From the NCBI GenBank assembly GCA_036877525.1, contig JAZGTH010000124.1:372001-436000 (forward strand): a DNA stretch of 64,000 nucleotides, given 5' to 3'. The stretch is from Chromobotia macracanthus (lineage: Eukaryota > Chordata > Actinopteri > Cypriniformes > Botiidae). Below are positions 24,401 to 32,889 of the stretch, in pieces. The notes under the pieces were generated by a model. The model searched no databases. It saw only the letters and a list, made by a program, of their open reading frames with translations, and was not told the origin of the DNA. The translations under genes and the position numbers were made by a program. Positions within the stretch are counted from its first letter, which is position 1; each line of letters opens with the position of its first letter.

Positions 24401-24764
24401 GTAGCGTCTCTGGCGGCACGCCAGGTTTCCCCGGCCTTGGGGAGTCGTTTCTATGCATGCTGGTCCTATTAGGGTTTATTGCTGCTGATTTCCTACCCCA
24501 GAGCATGCTGTTATCACAGTTCCAAGGGGACACACCAATTCTAGCACTGGGAAAAATGGGTGTCGTTATGCGGGCAATTTTAGCAGTCTGTGGAAATGCC
24601 CCATTGGTTTTGTAAAAGTTCGCAAAAGACCTGTACCTTTCCATTTCTGCATTGTAATCCAACAGCTGGCTTAATCCACCATCCTGAAGATTATCCTTTT
24701 GCAAGAGTGACATGTCTGTGCTCTGTCCGCCCTCAATGCAAAGTGCATTGTTAATATTAGACAT
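6363..24764 (-). CDS. cxxc4: CXXC-type zinc finger protein 4 (IDAX), spliced
   Basis: Two coding exons, 24764..23943 and 6407..6363, join in phase 0 to give 288 residues. CXXC4 is a nuclear/cytoplasmic protein that binds unmethylated CpG DNA and inhibits canonical Wnt signalling by binding the Dishevelled PDZ domain; it also limits TET2 (family knowledge). Seen here: a conserved N-terminal region (about residues 36-90), a conserved middle (125-205), a basic KKKRKR run, and a CXXC finger with cysteines at 229, 232, 235, 241, 244, 247, 257 and 262. KTGHQI at 251-256 is the Dishevelled-contact motif. The tail ends EAFRWFF, which fits CXXC4 rather than CXXC5. An in-frame TGA eight codons upstream and G at -3 fix the start at 24764. 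The intron is about 17.5 kb and holds several transposon remnants. Confidence 0.93.
7085..7410 (-). repeat. SINE-like repeat, inverted
   Basis: Reads on the minus strand as a GTGTGTGTTCAC-rich body with TTAAATGCAGAGGTTACATTT. It is followed by a LINE-like tail whose plus-strand form is TTACATTTACATTTATTCAT. It shares the body of the plus-strand copies at 505-690 and 49495-49790. Confidence 0.55.
7670..7800 (+). repeat. tRNA-derived SINE fragment with L2-like tail
   Basis: A B-box-like GGGCTGATTCCCAGG is followed by a GTAAGCCACTGGATAAAAGTG tail. This resembles the GTAAGTCGCTTTGGATAAAAG tail shared by fish SINEs and L2-like LINEs. The head is degenerate. Confidence 0.5.
8201..8229 (+). repeat. 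29-bp direct repeat, copy 1
   Basis: ACTGTAATGACCCTGATGTG followed by CGTGGCTGG is identical to 8869-8897. No known element boundary was recognised. Confidence 0.6.
8869..8897 (+). repeat. 29-bp direct repeat, copy 2
   Basis: Exact second copy of 8201-8229, 668 bp downstream. It runs directly into a perfect hairpin at 8896-8925. Confidence 0.6.
8896..8925. repeat. Perfect 12-bp inverted repeat, 6-nt loop
   Basis: GGGTGAGTATGA, loop CCAGCC, TCATACTCACCC. The arms are perfectly complementary. It may be the end of an unidentified small element. Confidence 0.7.
8926..12460. other. cxxc4 intron, no gene seen
   Basis: AT-rich intronic sequence. Only short local repeats are visible, for example three perfect copies of an 11-bp ATTAGAACACT unit at 11650-11682 and a doubled 15-bp AATAAAAAACAACAC at 11729-11758. 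Confidence 0.45.
12461..12514. repeat. (GA)27 microsatellite
   Basis: Uninterrupted GA dinucleotide run inside the cxxc4 intron, likely to be length-polymorphic. Confidence 0.95.
12515..13980. other. cxxc4 intron, no gene seen
   Basis: Contains a 111-codon plus-strand open frame at 13217-13552 that has no recognisable domain and is not called. Otherwise AT-rich sequence. Confidence 0.4.
13990..14240 (+). repeat. Possible LTR-like fragment
   Basis: T-rich sequence with repeated TTCCTGTTT/CTTGTGT phrases, an AATAAGTTTTGTTATTAAAG poly(A)-like block and a GCACTGTAACA end. This resembles the style of fish Gypsy LTRs. No partner LTR or target duplication was identified. Confidence 0.3.
14738..14975. 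repeat. MITE-like repeat rich in TTAACTAATGTTAAC phrases
   Basis: Overlapping TTAATGTTAGTT, CATGAACTAACAATGA and AACTAATGTTAACAAATGG phrases end in GGAACCTTAGTGTAAAGTG. This is typical of an abundant non-autonomous DNA transposon family in fish. The left end is not clear, so the copy is probably truncated. Confidence 0.5.
14976..15984. other. cxxc4 intron, no gene seen
   Basis: AT-rich intronic sequence. Nothing recognised. Confidence 0.4.
16274..16456 (+). pseudogene. DIRS RNase H fragment
   Basis: Carries the HINCLEML segment with the RNase H glutamate and an AYIHRQGGTRS segment after it. The segment that should hold the TDN aspartate is disrupted (reads VTDIMETV), so the active site is incomplete. 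The same domain in better condition lies on the minus strand at 61464-60832. Confidence 0.6.
16640..17540 (+). pseudogene. DIRS tyrosine recombinase fragment
   Basis: The N-terminal SAM-like part (LKWRLFVDWCSFQGQDPLKC) is followed by a frame change. A catalytic-domain segment SIKGVGGFQALSVSNKCLQF then appears near 17010-17070, and a CPVCALHFSL segment near 17190. An STRGIAS box is near 17380 and an LWAGLHPIYL box near 17460. The arginine of the first box is replaced by glycine (KGVG instead of KRVG), and stops split the frame, so it is inactive. Confidence 0.6.
17581..21374. other. cxxc4 intron, mostly unremarkable
   Basis: AT-rich intronic sequence. A short GC-rich patch at about 18960-19040 has repeated GACCCG/GGGTC phrases on both strands and looks repeat-derived, but it was not assigned to a family. 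Confidence 0.35.
21375..21402. repeat. (AG)n microsatellite
   Basis: An AG run of about 14 units, with a second short GAGA run just upstream. Confidence 0.85.
21420..21640. promoter_or_regulatory. Possible conserved non-coding element
   Basis: Repeat-free intronic block dense in developmental factor-like sites: ATTTGCAT (octamer-like), TAATTAG (homeodomain), CAGCTG (E-box) and paired GGGTGATTCCCAGG-type sequence. Conservation cannot be tested here, so this is only a candidate. Confidence 0.25.
21641..23560. other. cxxc4 intron, no gene seen
   Basis: AT-rich sequence; nothing recognised. Confidence 0.4.
23708..23776. repeat. cxxc4: Compound inverted repeat next to cxxc4 exon
   Basis: Arms 23708-23726 and 23758-23776 are 19 bp and match at 18 positions as inverted copies. 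Each includes AATTAGGGGTGT or its complement, a homeodomain-like core. The 31-nt spacer starts with a second perfect hairpin, CTGAGC-CAA-GCTCAG (23727-23741). It lies about 170 bp downstream of the cxxc4 5' splice site in the direction of transcription. Confidence 0.7.
23943..24764 (-). CDS. cxxc4: cxxc4 main coding exon
   Basis: Encodes residues 1-274, from the start ATG to the glutamate before a GAG|GTGAGA donor. The open frame continues 19 codons into the intron with non-conserved residues, which supports splicing at 23943/23942. An internal methionine (residue 103, codon at 24458) corresponds to the start of the short mammalian isoform. The long mammalian form carries poly-Ala and poly-Gly tracts that are absent here. 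Confidence 0.95.
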
Positions 24765-24878
24765 GACTGTTGCTAAGTTGCTAAGAGTTCACAATAAATA
24801 TTTGAGGGGGGTAGCTGGTTTTTGGCAAGGTGAAGCTGGTTAGACACAACACGTTACCATCCTGGTTAATTTCCTCCA
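24765..24878 (-). other. cxxc4: cxxc4 5' UTR part of coding exon
   Basis: Minus-strand sequence from the acceptor (TGTTGTTCTCTTGTTTTAG, AG at 24880-24879) to the ATG. It holds an in-frame TGA at 24791-24789. The strong pyrimidine tract shows that an upstream non-coding exon exists. Confidence 0.6.
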
Positions 24879-26418
24879 CTAAAACAAGAGAACAACAATT
24901 ACAGATAAAAGTGACAAGTACCATCTAATACATCCAGACTACTCTACAATAGCAATAGTGAAAAATTGCTCAGAAACTTTAATAAAATGTGTCATAATGT
25001 TTGGATTTTTTAAAAATCTTGACACAAACTATGGCACTTTAATGTTTCATTCCAACAGGAAACAGAAACAAGGATGCTTTAAAGTCCAATATGACTAGAC
25101 CACAAAGAGTGAAAAAATCATGTATTTTGAGTTCAGACTACTGATGATAAAAATCATAAGATTATTAACTTGAATACTAAGAAAAATTTAAATTTGCATC
25201 TATTCATAATTAAGCAGAACATTGATTTAAAGCTGCTTCATGTGTATGCCATGTTAATGTATACAGGTTTTCTTGGTTTCCTTTATATAATTAACCTCAA
25301 AGTAGGTAACTTTAAAGCACCTGATATGTGCTTCACATGGCTTACTTTCTAAATGAAAATGTTTCATTCAGGTCAAAAATGTATTATTTAATATTATTTA
25401 TGACTAATTTTACCTAACTACATAAGGTTACATTAACTAAATAATTTAGATCAGGTTGAAATAGCAACTTCAAAGAGTATTTTAAAACATTTTTAGAAAA
25501 TGACGTATGTTGACTTTGTTTCATTACAGTAAGCATGCATTATTAAACACAAAGTTCAATAAGTTTTAATACATTAAATATGTAAAAAAAATCAACACAC
25601 ATTGTCAAGATACCATTTACCAAATGACTCACTTACTTACTCCAACCAAGTCTCAAACCAAACAACTGTAGTGTTTGTGGGTGTGGGAGATCCATTTCCG
25701 ATCTCCCAGTCTGACTGGATTTTGTTGCCACAGATAAAAGCCCATTAGACACTTTCTCTGCTTGCATTACCTTTCACTAGCTTCTCTCTCACAGACTGCC
25801 AAAGACACAACAATTCAGAGCACAACCATGTGAACAGCTCGCTCTGAATTTAATCCTAAATTTCCACAGGGAACACTGAATAACTAGCCATAATGTGTTA
25901 ACAAGACCCTTTTATTGTTTACCTGAGGTCATGAGATCTCACATTAAGCCAGTAATGTTCTCCATTAAGTTTTTTCAAAGAGAATCATGCTGCTTTACAA
26001 CTTCCCAGTTAAAGACAAACGGTAAAAAAAACACAAAGTAAAAACACTTAAGCGTAACAAACACCAAAACCGTGCTTTTTTGTTTTGACTAACAATGTAC
26101 ATTCATACAATTACTATGCACATTAATTTATTAAAATTGGTGGTTGCTGTTTTTTTTGCTCTGTCCACGAGTTAAACTGTATTTTTCACGCTGTAAACAA
26201 AGTTCAAAGACTATGAAAAATATCCAACACTTGGAGACAGAAAGAGGTCGAGAGTATAGCCGTGGCACCAGTTACAGCGGACACATTCAGATCACAATGC
26301 ATAATGAGAATTATTCACTCTGACGCCTTCTTAAACCTCCGAAATAAATAATGAAATAGTGGACATTCAGAAAGCATGCGCCAGTATCGCTAGGCGAGAA
26401 AAAATGAAAGAGCATCAC
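24879..26418 (-). other. cxxc4: Probable cxxc4 5' intron, no gene seen
   Basis: AT-rich sequence between the acceptor at 24880 and the inferred first exon. Other donor-like sites on the minus strand occur near 25640 (GGA|GTAAGT). Confidence 0.35.
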
Positions 26419-26700
26419 CTACCAGACAATCCAGACACTAGAGCAGCACATTACTGCGAAGAATACACAATAAACACACGCCAACCGATCGCTACAAAAA
26501 CATCATTAGGCGAAAAACACTATTCTTGATGCAAGGGAAATCAGAAAGAAATGCGTATGATTGTGATGGCGCCCTAGCTGTGCCTGTTGTCCGTGAAGCG
26601 ATGACTGGAGGTGAGGTGTCTCCTGTCGCTGTGTGTGGCTGATTGGTGCTGAGGTGAGGAGGATGGGGATGTGGACACCAGCTGATCATTGGCTGGAAAT
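26419..26700 (-). promoter_or_regulatory. cxxc4: Inferred cxxc4 promoter and first non-coding exon
   Basis: The sequence is less AT-rich and has scattered CpGs. Two CCAAT boxes read on the minus strand (ATTGG at 26688-26692 and 26642-26646). A donor-like CTGGTAGGTGATG lies at about 26425-26413. No TATA box is obvious. The placement is inferred from the acceptor at 24880 and these signals. Confidence 0.35.
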
Positions 26701-26784
26701 TACTATAGAAACACTAGGAGCTCTGGGGAGGGGGATGCTCATCAATCTCCACAGGGAAACAGCGTGCTTTCCATCGCTATCTAT

Positions 26785-26900
26785 TAGGTAACACTTTACA
26801 TTTAAGCAAGCATACACAATTAACACATTCATTAATACATAACTAATTACAATTGTAACAATACTAACATAACATACATATAATTTTTTAATTAACAAGG
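26785..26900. repeat. Possible MITE fragment
   Basis: Starts GGTAACACTTTACATTTAAG and continues with ATTAACACATTCATTAATAC-type phrases, typical of the AACACTTTACA-ended non-autonomous repeats of fish. No second end was found. Confidence 0.35.
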
Positions 26901-27249
26901 ATTTTGGCTGTGTCTCATCACCTAGAAAGCAATTTTGGAACTGGAAAATAGACAAGTTCTGAGTAAGCCCAGAATTGTGCCACCTGGTTTCTATGAATTC
27001 TGATTTCTGTGCTGCCTGTTGGCTATGGAACCTGCTGTAAAAATACTGTATAGGTAAGCAGCACACTAGGTGTTGAGACATATGTCTACTATATTAGTAT
27101 TTGTACTACTGTAAGTGTTTATGTAGGAGTGTAAAGTTTAATTATTGATTATTTGTAAAGTTCTTTAAAATAATGTAACGAAACTATATTGCAAGTAATG
27201 TAAATGTTATTTACTGAGTTTGATAATGTTCATATTTTAAAAGCTCTCT

Positions 27250-27520
27250 TGCACAGAAAATAAATCTTAATAGGCATACTCACACCTGGTTGGAGGGGAA
27301 ACAACAGTCAGACAATGGCAGAAATCAATGGAAGAAAACCATGAACCTGAACATAAATATAACATAAACAGCATGTAACAGTACAAACAATAACCAACCA
27401 GGGACTAGAAAACACTGGGGTATATAAATATACACAAAATAATAATAACCTGGAAACACTAGGGTGGAGAAAAATGAAAAACTACTATAACTATGACTAA
27501 GACTACAAGACGTTACATTT
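27250..27520 (-). repeat. Possible LTR fragment, minus strand
   Basis: On the minus strand it begins TGTAACGTCTTGTAGTC and continues with CCCTAGTGTTT, GTGTATATTTATA, GTTTTCTAGTCCCTGG and GTTATTGTTTGT blocks. This is the style of fish Gypsy-type LTRs. The end and the partner LTR are not identified. Confidence 0.35.
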
Positions 27521-27539
27521 AAAAAAACTTAAAAAGCAC

Positions 27540-27900
27540 AAGAACACAATACATATTTTACAGAGCCCCACTCTTTAAGGGCAGCTCCTCATGCCCATTA
27601 ACAAACACGACATTAACAAAAATAACAATGAGTCCAAGGGTGGGGTGAGTGGGCCAGGACCATGGGTCAGAGGAAAGAGGGCAGTGGGTACAGGCTCTGA
27701 ATATGGTGTAGGCCAAGGTTGAGCAGGCTCTGCTGTGAGCCATGGTGGTTCAGGGCTGCCTGGGAAGCGAGCTCGGCTGTTGGCCATGGAGGCTTGTTGC
27801 ATGGTGTGGGCTGTGGACATGGGCTGGGCTCTGGAGACCCAGGATATGGCATGGGCTGTTTGTGCATCATGAAAATATCTTCTGTGACCGTGACAGGGAT
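27540..27900 (-). other. GC-rich, proline-rich reading frames, unassigned
   Basis: Overlapping minus-strand frames are rich in Pro, Ala and Trp, and the plus strand repeats CATGG/GGCTGTGG/GGGCT phrases. It looks like degenerate repeat-derived sequence adjoining the LTR-like piece. No domain was recognised. Confidence 0.3.
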
Positions 27901-28379
27901 CACAGCGAACATGGAAATGGCCTCATGTGTACAATCATATTTTTTATGTTTGAATTGTGATTTCTGCAGTTTTACATATTATGTGCAAGCCTCATCACTG
28001 TGCTCACATTGCTGTAATTTGCTCTGGTGCTGTGTTCATGCGCTTGTGCCGTTTAGTCCAACATTTAATGTCATACAAATACAATTCTGCCTGACATTAA
28101 TTTGTGGATCACTTTCTGTGCATTTGTGGACATTTCTAGTGCCATGTGATGACAAATGGTGGATGTTCCAAAATGCTTAATGTACTAAATAATGAGGATG
28201 GACTCTTCGTTTAACTACTTCAATTTTGTTTTCCAGAAATAGGTTTACCATGACCTGATATGGATAAGCATGCTCACTTGGATTTTTTACAGGAACAAAA
28301 CATTTGGAAGAAAACAGGTGCACAGTAGGTGCCTTTCCCTACGTACTTTTCACGAGTTCGCACTAACATGCAATGAAAA
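27901..28379. other. No gene seen
   Basis: Sequence between repeat-derived blocks, nothing recognised. Confidence 0.4.
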
Positions 28380-29750
28380 TTATTATAAATGTATATTTGG
28401 CATGCTGTCCGGGGGGAGGGCTCTGAGCTTGGAATTTGGCCTGAACCCAGAGTACTCCCCCAAAAGCAGAATAATTATCGGACAGCCGTGGGAAGAAACC
28501 CCCCAAAAGGTAAAGTAGGCAGTTCGGTACTGTCAGGATAAACGAAAGCAATAGTACTAGTAATAAAAGAATTCTACAAATTATAAAATTGGCTGATTCT
28601 TTACTCAGGTCTCTAAAGGTATTAAATGAATACATGGCAAATCGGAAAAGTGGTGTAGAAATGAAACAAGGACATAATACGGGTGTGCCTGCATAACGGA
28701 TGGGAGATGGAATAAGCACAAAGCAAAGCTCGCCCGGAAGGGGGTTCGCAGCATCCGACAAGAGCTTGGAAAGCTCGGGCGCTGGACGGGTAAGCCCCGA
28801 CAGCGGTCAGGTAGTTTCCACAAATGAAAGCAATAGAAGTAGAAAAAAGGATTTTGTACATTACAAAATTGATTTTTTACTCAGGTGTCGACAGTATTAA
28901 ACAAATACACAAACAATTGGAAATTAAATTGAAAAAGCGGGGAAGAAACGAAATAAAGAACATAAAGGATGGGAAGCTGGCAAAGAATAAGGGCAAAGCT
29001 TTAACTGAAATGCTTGCAGCATTGGACGGGTAAACCCTGCCAGCAGTCAAAAGGAAATGTTCTCGCAGATGGCCTGAAATTTAGAGAAACCGAAATTTGG
29101 ATACGAGTTTCTCCATTCGACCGGGGGGTGGGGCACTGGCAGCATCTGACGGGAGCTATGACTGAGATGCTCACAGCATTGGATGGGTAGGCCCATGTCT
29201 GCAATCGAAGGGGGGATGCCCACAGCATTTAGACGGGGGGGGCGGCTCGACCAGCAATATGGAGTGGCGAAGGTGAGGAACAGGTGGTCCTGCATGACTT
29301 CTGAATGGGGTGCCCGCACACCGAAGGGAACGTGAGTGTCCGACAATGCATGGATCGATTGTCAAGCTTTTTAAATTTTCTAATGAGCAAGCTGATGGGG
29401 CTGACACGCAAGCGTTGAAAAGGAGCCTTATAAAAGCACCAATCATGAATCCATACTCAAGTATGGATTCATACCAGTTTGTCTACTACAGGCTCTGCTA
29501 TAGCAGATTAAAGATTATCGCAGATGATATTTTAAGTGGATGGTGGGTGGCTTGGGATGCCGATGGTGGAAGTATGAGAGGCTGCAATAGGCAGAGCAGG
29601 CGGGGATGAGGTGAGAGATATGGACTAGAGAGAAGCTTGGGCATGGACCAGGCTGGCAAGGGCCTGCTACAACCTCGAGGCAGCGTGAAAGGCAGCGAGG
29701 AAGCTGCAGGGCGCAAGACCTGGAATCGACAGACCTTGTTTGAATGAGCA
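28380..29750. repeat. Degenerate long-unit tandem array, unassigned
   Basis: Two diverged units align from AACGAAAGCAATAG (28541) and AATGAAAGCAATAG (28823), a period near 282 bp. They share TACAAAT/TTAC, AAAATTG, TTTACTCAGGT and GTATTAAA blocks in order. A GCATTGGACGGGTAAACCC-type module occurs three times, at 28779-28808, 29018-29047 and 29176-29207. The block is G-rich on the plus strand, so several frames are open by chance. I could not assign it to any element family. Confidence 0.55.
29445..29472. repeat. Perfect 13-bp palindrome, 2-nt spacer
   Basis: ATGAATCCATACT, CA, AGTATGGATTCAT. The arms are perfect inverted copies. It lies inside the unassigned G-rich block. Confidence 0.8.
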
Positions 29751-30059
29751 GATGTGATAGAGGCAGAAGAAGAGAGATTTTGTCAACTGGATAGAAACAT
29801 ATAAATCATACAGCTGTGCTTTAATCTGCGCTAAAAATGGATGTCAATATTTTGTAGGGCTTAATATTCTCTCTGTCTCTAGATGAGATGGAGTAAAGGC
29901 CAATGTGGAGGAAGATGATGGGTGTCTCGCTGCTGGTACAACTCTACACCCTTGGCATTTGTGGAATACAGCAAGTGGGCCGATGCACCGAAATAAGGAT
30001 GGATTAATGCCAGAGACTGTTATTATATTTTTCAGGGCATAACAAGAAGTGACTAAGTT
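29751..30059. other. No gene seen
   Basis: Nothing recognised beyond the end of the G-rich block. Confidence 0.4.
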
Positions 30060-30430
30060 ACTGATGCCTGTTTCACACATACTTCATTTACAGTACGTAT
30101 ACAGTACGTATTGCAGTACTGCTGTCACGTCATAATGTGTTTGCATTTTTACATTTTATTGTCAATGAAAGGTTTATTTTAAGCATAAACGATGTGCTGT
30201 CACTATTCAGTGCGTACAGTACAGCAAAAATAGACTAGATGCAGAAATGATCACTGCACTGTGGCACCGCACCTCTCCTGCAATGCACTAGATATGTGCA
30301 GTGTGAATGCTATAATCTGTTAACAAAAAATATGCACTGCATATGTACTGCATATTAAACTCTACCAGAAAAATAGGAATTCAACGCTGCATTGCTGTGT
30401 TGGCGCTATGGAAAAGTTTCCAGTGTGCAT
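30060..30430. repeat. Possible DNA-transposon-derived repeat
   Basis: Starts CCTGTTTCACACATACTTC and contains repeated ACAGTACGTAT phrases and CAGTGTGAATGC, a combination seen in small fish DNA transposons. The ends are not resolved. Confidence 0.3.
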
Positions 30431-30739
30431 GAATATCTGAAGCAGTGAAACTATGCCTGTTTATTAGCTATCGTAGGACAGGTAATTTGGCCATGTTCAA
30501 CTAACTCCTTTGTCTTAACGAAGCCAGTTGTCTAAGTGTTTGTGAAAACTGTTTGTTTGTCTTCTTAGTCCACTTTTTAAAGGGAGGTTTTAAAATAGGA
30601 AAAGATGACGACCAGAGACTGTAGGAGGTGTGTGTGCCCTGTTATCTAATGAGAGGTGCCACACATGCTCTTTGTGCATTTGTGCACAATTTCCTGTTCT
30701 GCTCTGATTTCCACACTCAACACATGCATAGCCAGGTAT

Positions 30740-32060
30740 CTTTTGGATTATTCTATGGTTGTGGGGTTGTGTGAGCATGGGTACAGGGCGATGCCAAGGG
30801 TGGAAGAGACACTTGCGGGCTATCTCTCCCCCCACCTGCATCATTGTACAGAAAACCCAACCTGCTCTCCAAGCTGTGCAGAATTACATCTAGCCTGGTT
30901 GGTGATGATGCATGCAGCTGAAGTCCAAGCTGATGTGTCCCTGAACATCAAAGCAATTCTGCAGGCCTACCAGGATGACCTGCTTAACATCTTAACAACT
31001 TCCACTGAGAGGGCCAGTGTGGCTGCTTGCATCCCCTTTGGAAAGCTAAAGGCACCAGGCAGCACTTGCAAGGCCAGATTTTAGGCCTATGTCATTTGAA
31101 TCGGTATCTGGAAATACAGATACAGATTCAAGATGTTAACATTCAAACAGATTGTGTGCCAAATTCAGCCTGAGGACTAGTTTGTCACAATACATCTAAA
31201 GGATGCATATTGTCAACCTGAGACACTGCAAGAACACAGGAAGTTTCTCAGGTTTGCTTTCAGAGACAAATTTTTGAGTGCACCAATATTGAGTGCTTCC
31301 TTTCAGTCTAGCCCTACTGCCATGCGTGGATGCAGGCCTGGCTCCCTTGAGACAACATGGTCAGCTCTCAAGAACTAGCTGCACAGCATTGGATGTTGTG
31401 TTAGCTCATATGAGGTGGTAGGACTCAATCCCAAGAAAAGCATGCTTTTACAGAGAACTATTTTTCTAGATGTAATCTGGGACTCCACTATGATGTGGGC
31501 ACAATTGTCTCTTGCATGTATGAAGCCAATCATTGCCATTGTGAGCAGTGTCTGGCTAGGGCAGTAATTAACAGTCCTCCAGAGTCAGAGGCTGTTAGGC
31601 ATAATGGCAGCAGCAGCCAACGTGAAGGACCCGCTAAGGATGGTAAGGGTTGTGTCAAGGGCTTCATACCCTTTCTATGTGGATCCGACCTTGGGTCCCA
31701 CTCTAGAGGTATCCTGCTGTTGCAGGATTCTTACGACAGACAACTCTCATGGGCTGGGGTGTGGTTCTCCATGGCCGTCGAGTCCGTGGTCTGTGGGAGG
31801 GCCCTCATCTCTTCTGGCACATAAGAGCGTTCCTTTAAGAGCACCTGTCTGCATGGTTAGCTCCTGTTACCCTCAAGGTTCATTGTTGTTAACCATGAAC
31901 ATGTTTATGGAACCTCTACTGGGATACATCCTTTGGTGTCTCGTTTTCTGTGTGGTGCCAGATGGCTGAGGCCTTTCTGTTGCACACAGGTCCCTTACTG
32001 TAAGGTCTCTTACACAGGTCTCTTGGGACCTTACTGTAGTAGTAAGGGGATTATCAAAGG
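30740..32060 (+). mobile_element. DIRS-like retroelement remnant (Gag, RT, RNase H)
   Basis: In order on the plus strand: a Gag-like piece (about 30740-31080), and RT pieces including FVTIHLKDAY (about 31180) and HRKFLRFAFRDK. A segment with NPKKSMLLQRTIFLDVIWDS follows near 31430, then QRLLGIMAAAANV near 31590, then an RNase H entry. An abrupt jump follows to a recombinase segment near 31900 whose nucleotides match 60590-60640 of the minus-strand copy. Many stops and at least two internal deletions are present. Confidence 0.7.
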
Positions 32061-32286
32061 CTCCATTTGAGGCTTGGAAATCAGCCTTATAAAAGGACGC
32101 CCGTGTATAAAAGGATGCTAGCATTCAAAGAGGTAAGAATGCATGGCTACTTAAAGTTTTAGAGGTTGTGGTTTGTTTTTTTAAGAAACAGACTAATTTT
32201 TTATCTTTTAAGTTAACTATATGCAGTTGTCACCAAAGGTCCACTTGGAGTTTAAATGTGCATTTGTTTATGTTCTATAGAGCGAT
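32061..32286. other. No gene seen
   Basis: Short repeat-flanked stretch; nothing recognised. Confidence 0.35.
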
Positions 32287-32447
32287 TTTTCTATCCCTAG
32301 CTGTAAGGGCTTGTGATCCGGGTGGATTATTCCCTGCTTTGTTTCTCACAAACAGTGTTGCTGTGCGTTTATATAGTGCCTCCAGTTGTGGGTATGTATA
32401 GGGATAGAATAGGGATAGTATGTATAGATACAGCTAGGGATAGAAAA
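32287..32447. repeat. 161-bp unit bounded by 19-bp inverted repeats
   Basis: TTTTCTATCCCTAGCTGTA at 32287-32305 is the perfect reverse complement of 32429-32447. The 123-bp interior has a further GGGATAG motif repeated near the right end. This looks like a small MITE. A clear target duplication was not seen. Confidence 0.6.
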
Positions 32448-32637
32448 GCTAGGGTGCTCCGCTGTCTGACCTCTAGTAATCTTAGTTCCTGGTGCCAACA
32501 GCTCTCTTGGGTCGAGTATGCCCATAATTCTCTCCCTGTTTCTGTGTCAGGTTTATCTCCCTTTGGGTCCTCCCTTGGTTATCAACCTCCTTTGCTCCCT
32601 GTACAAGAACCCGAGGCTATCATAACCCTGCTCTAAT
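32448..32637 (+). pseudogene. Ty3/Gypsy integrase carboxyl fragment
   Basis: Plus-strand frame with SWCQQLSWVEYAHNSLPVSV and LGYQPPLLP, the end of the integrase core in fish Gypsy elements. It is isolated from the opposite-strand Gypsy pieces that follow, so it comes from a separate insertion or an inversion. Confidence 0.65.
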
Positions 32638-32802
32638 CAACCCAGGTTTCTGTTTGTCTTTGTGAACTGTCTGTGACTGTTTAGACAGCTCGCCATGTTC
32701 TCAACTGTCATTGTCCCAACCATCTAAAATGTCTAAAACTAACTGTGTACTTAAAAATAGTTTAATCAATGAACTTATTTAAATTAAGGAATGGAGTGCA
32801 TA

Positions 32803-32837
32803 CTTCAGGCATGCACAAGTCTGAACACATGTAAAAT
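32803..32837. repeat. Orphan DIRS terminal-repeat fragment
   Basis: Matches 59884-59918 (the end of the minus-strand DIRS copy) at 32 of 35 positions, ending in CAAGTCTGAACACATGTAAAAT. No DIRS coding sequence in the matching orientation adjoins it. Confidence 0.6.
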
Positions 32838-32841
32838 AACT

Positions 32842-32869
32842 CTTCATTTAATTAAAGAATTAAATGAAG
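32842..32869. repeat. Perfect 12-bp inverted repeat, 4-nt loop
   Basis: CTTCATTTAATT, AAAG, AATTAAATGAAG. It begins 4 bp after the orphan DIRS end fragment. Confidence 0.75.
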
Positions 32870-32889
32870 TCCGATACTTCAAATGGATT

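Noticed and set aside
24211..24615. 134-codon plus-strand open frame
   Set aside because: It is the antisense shadow of the cxxc4 coding exon.
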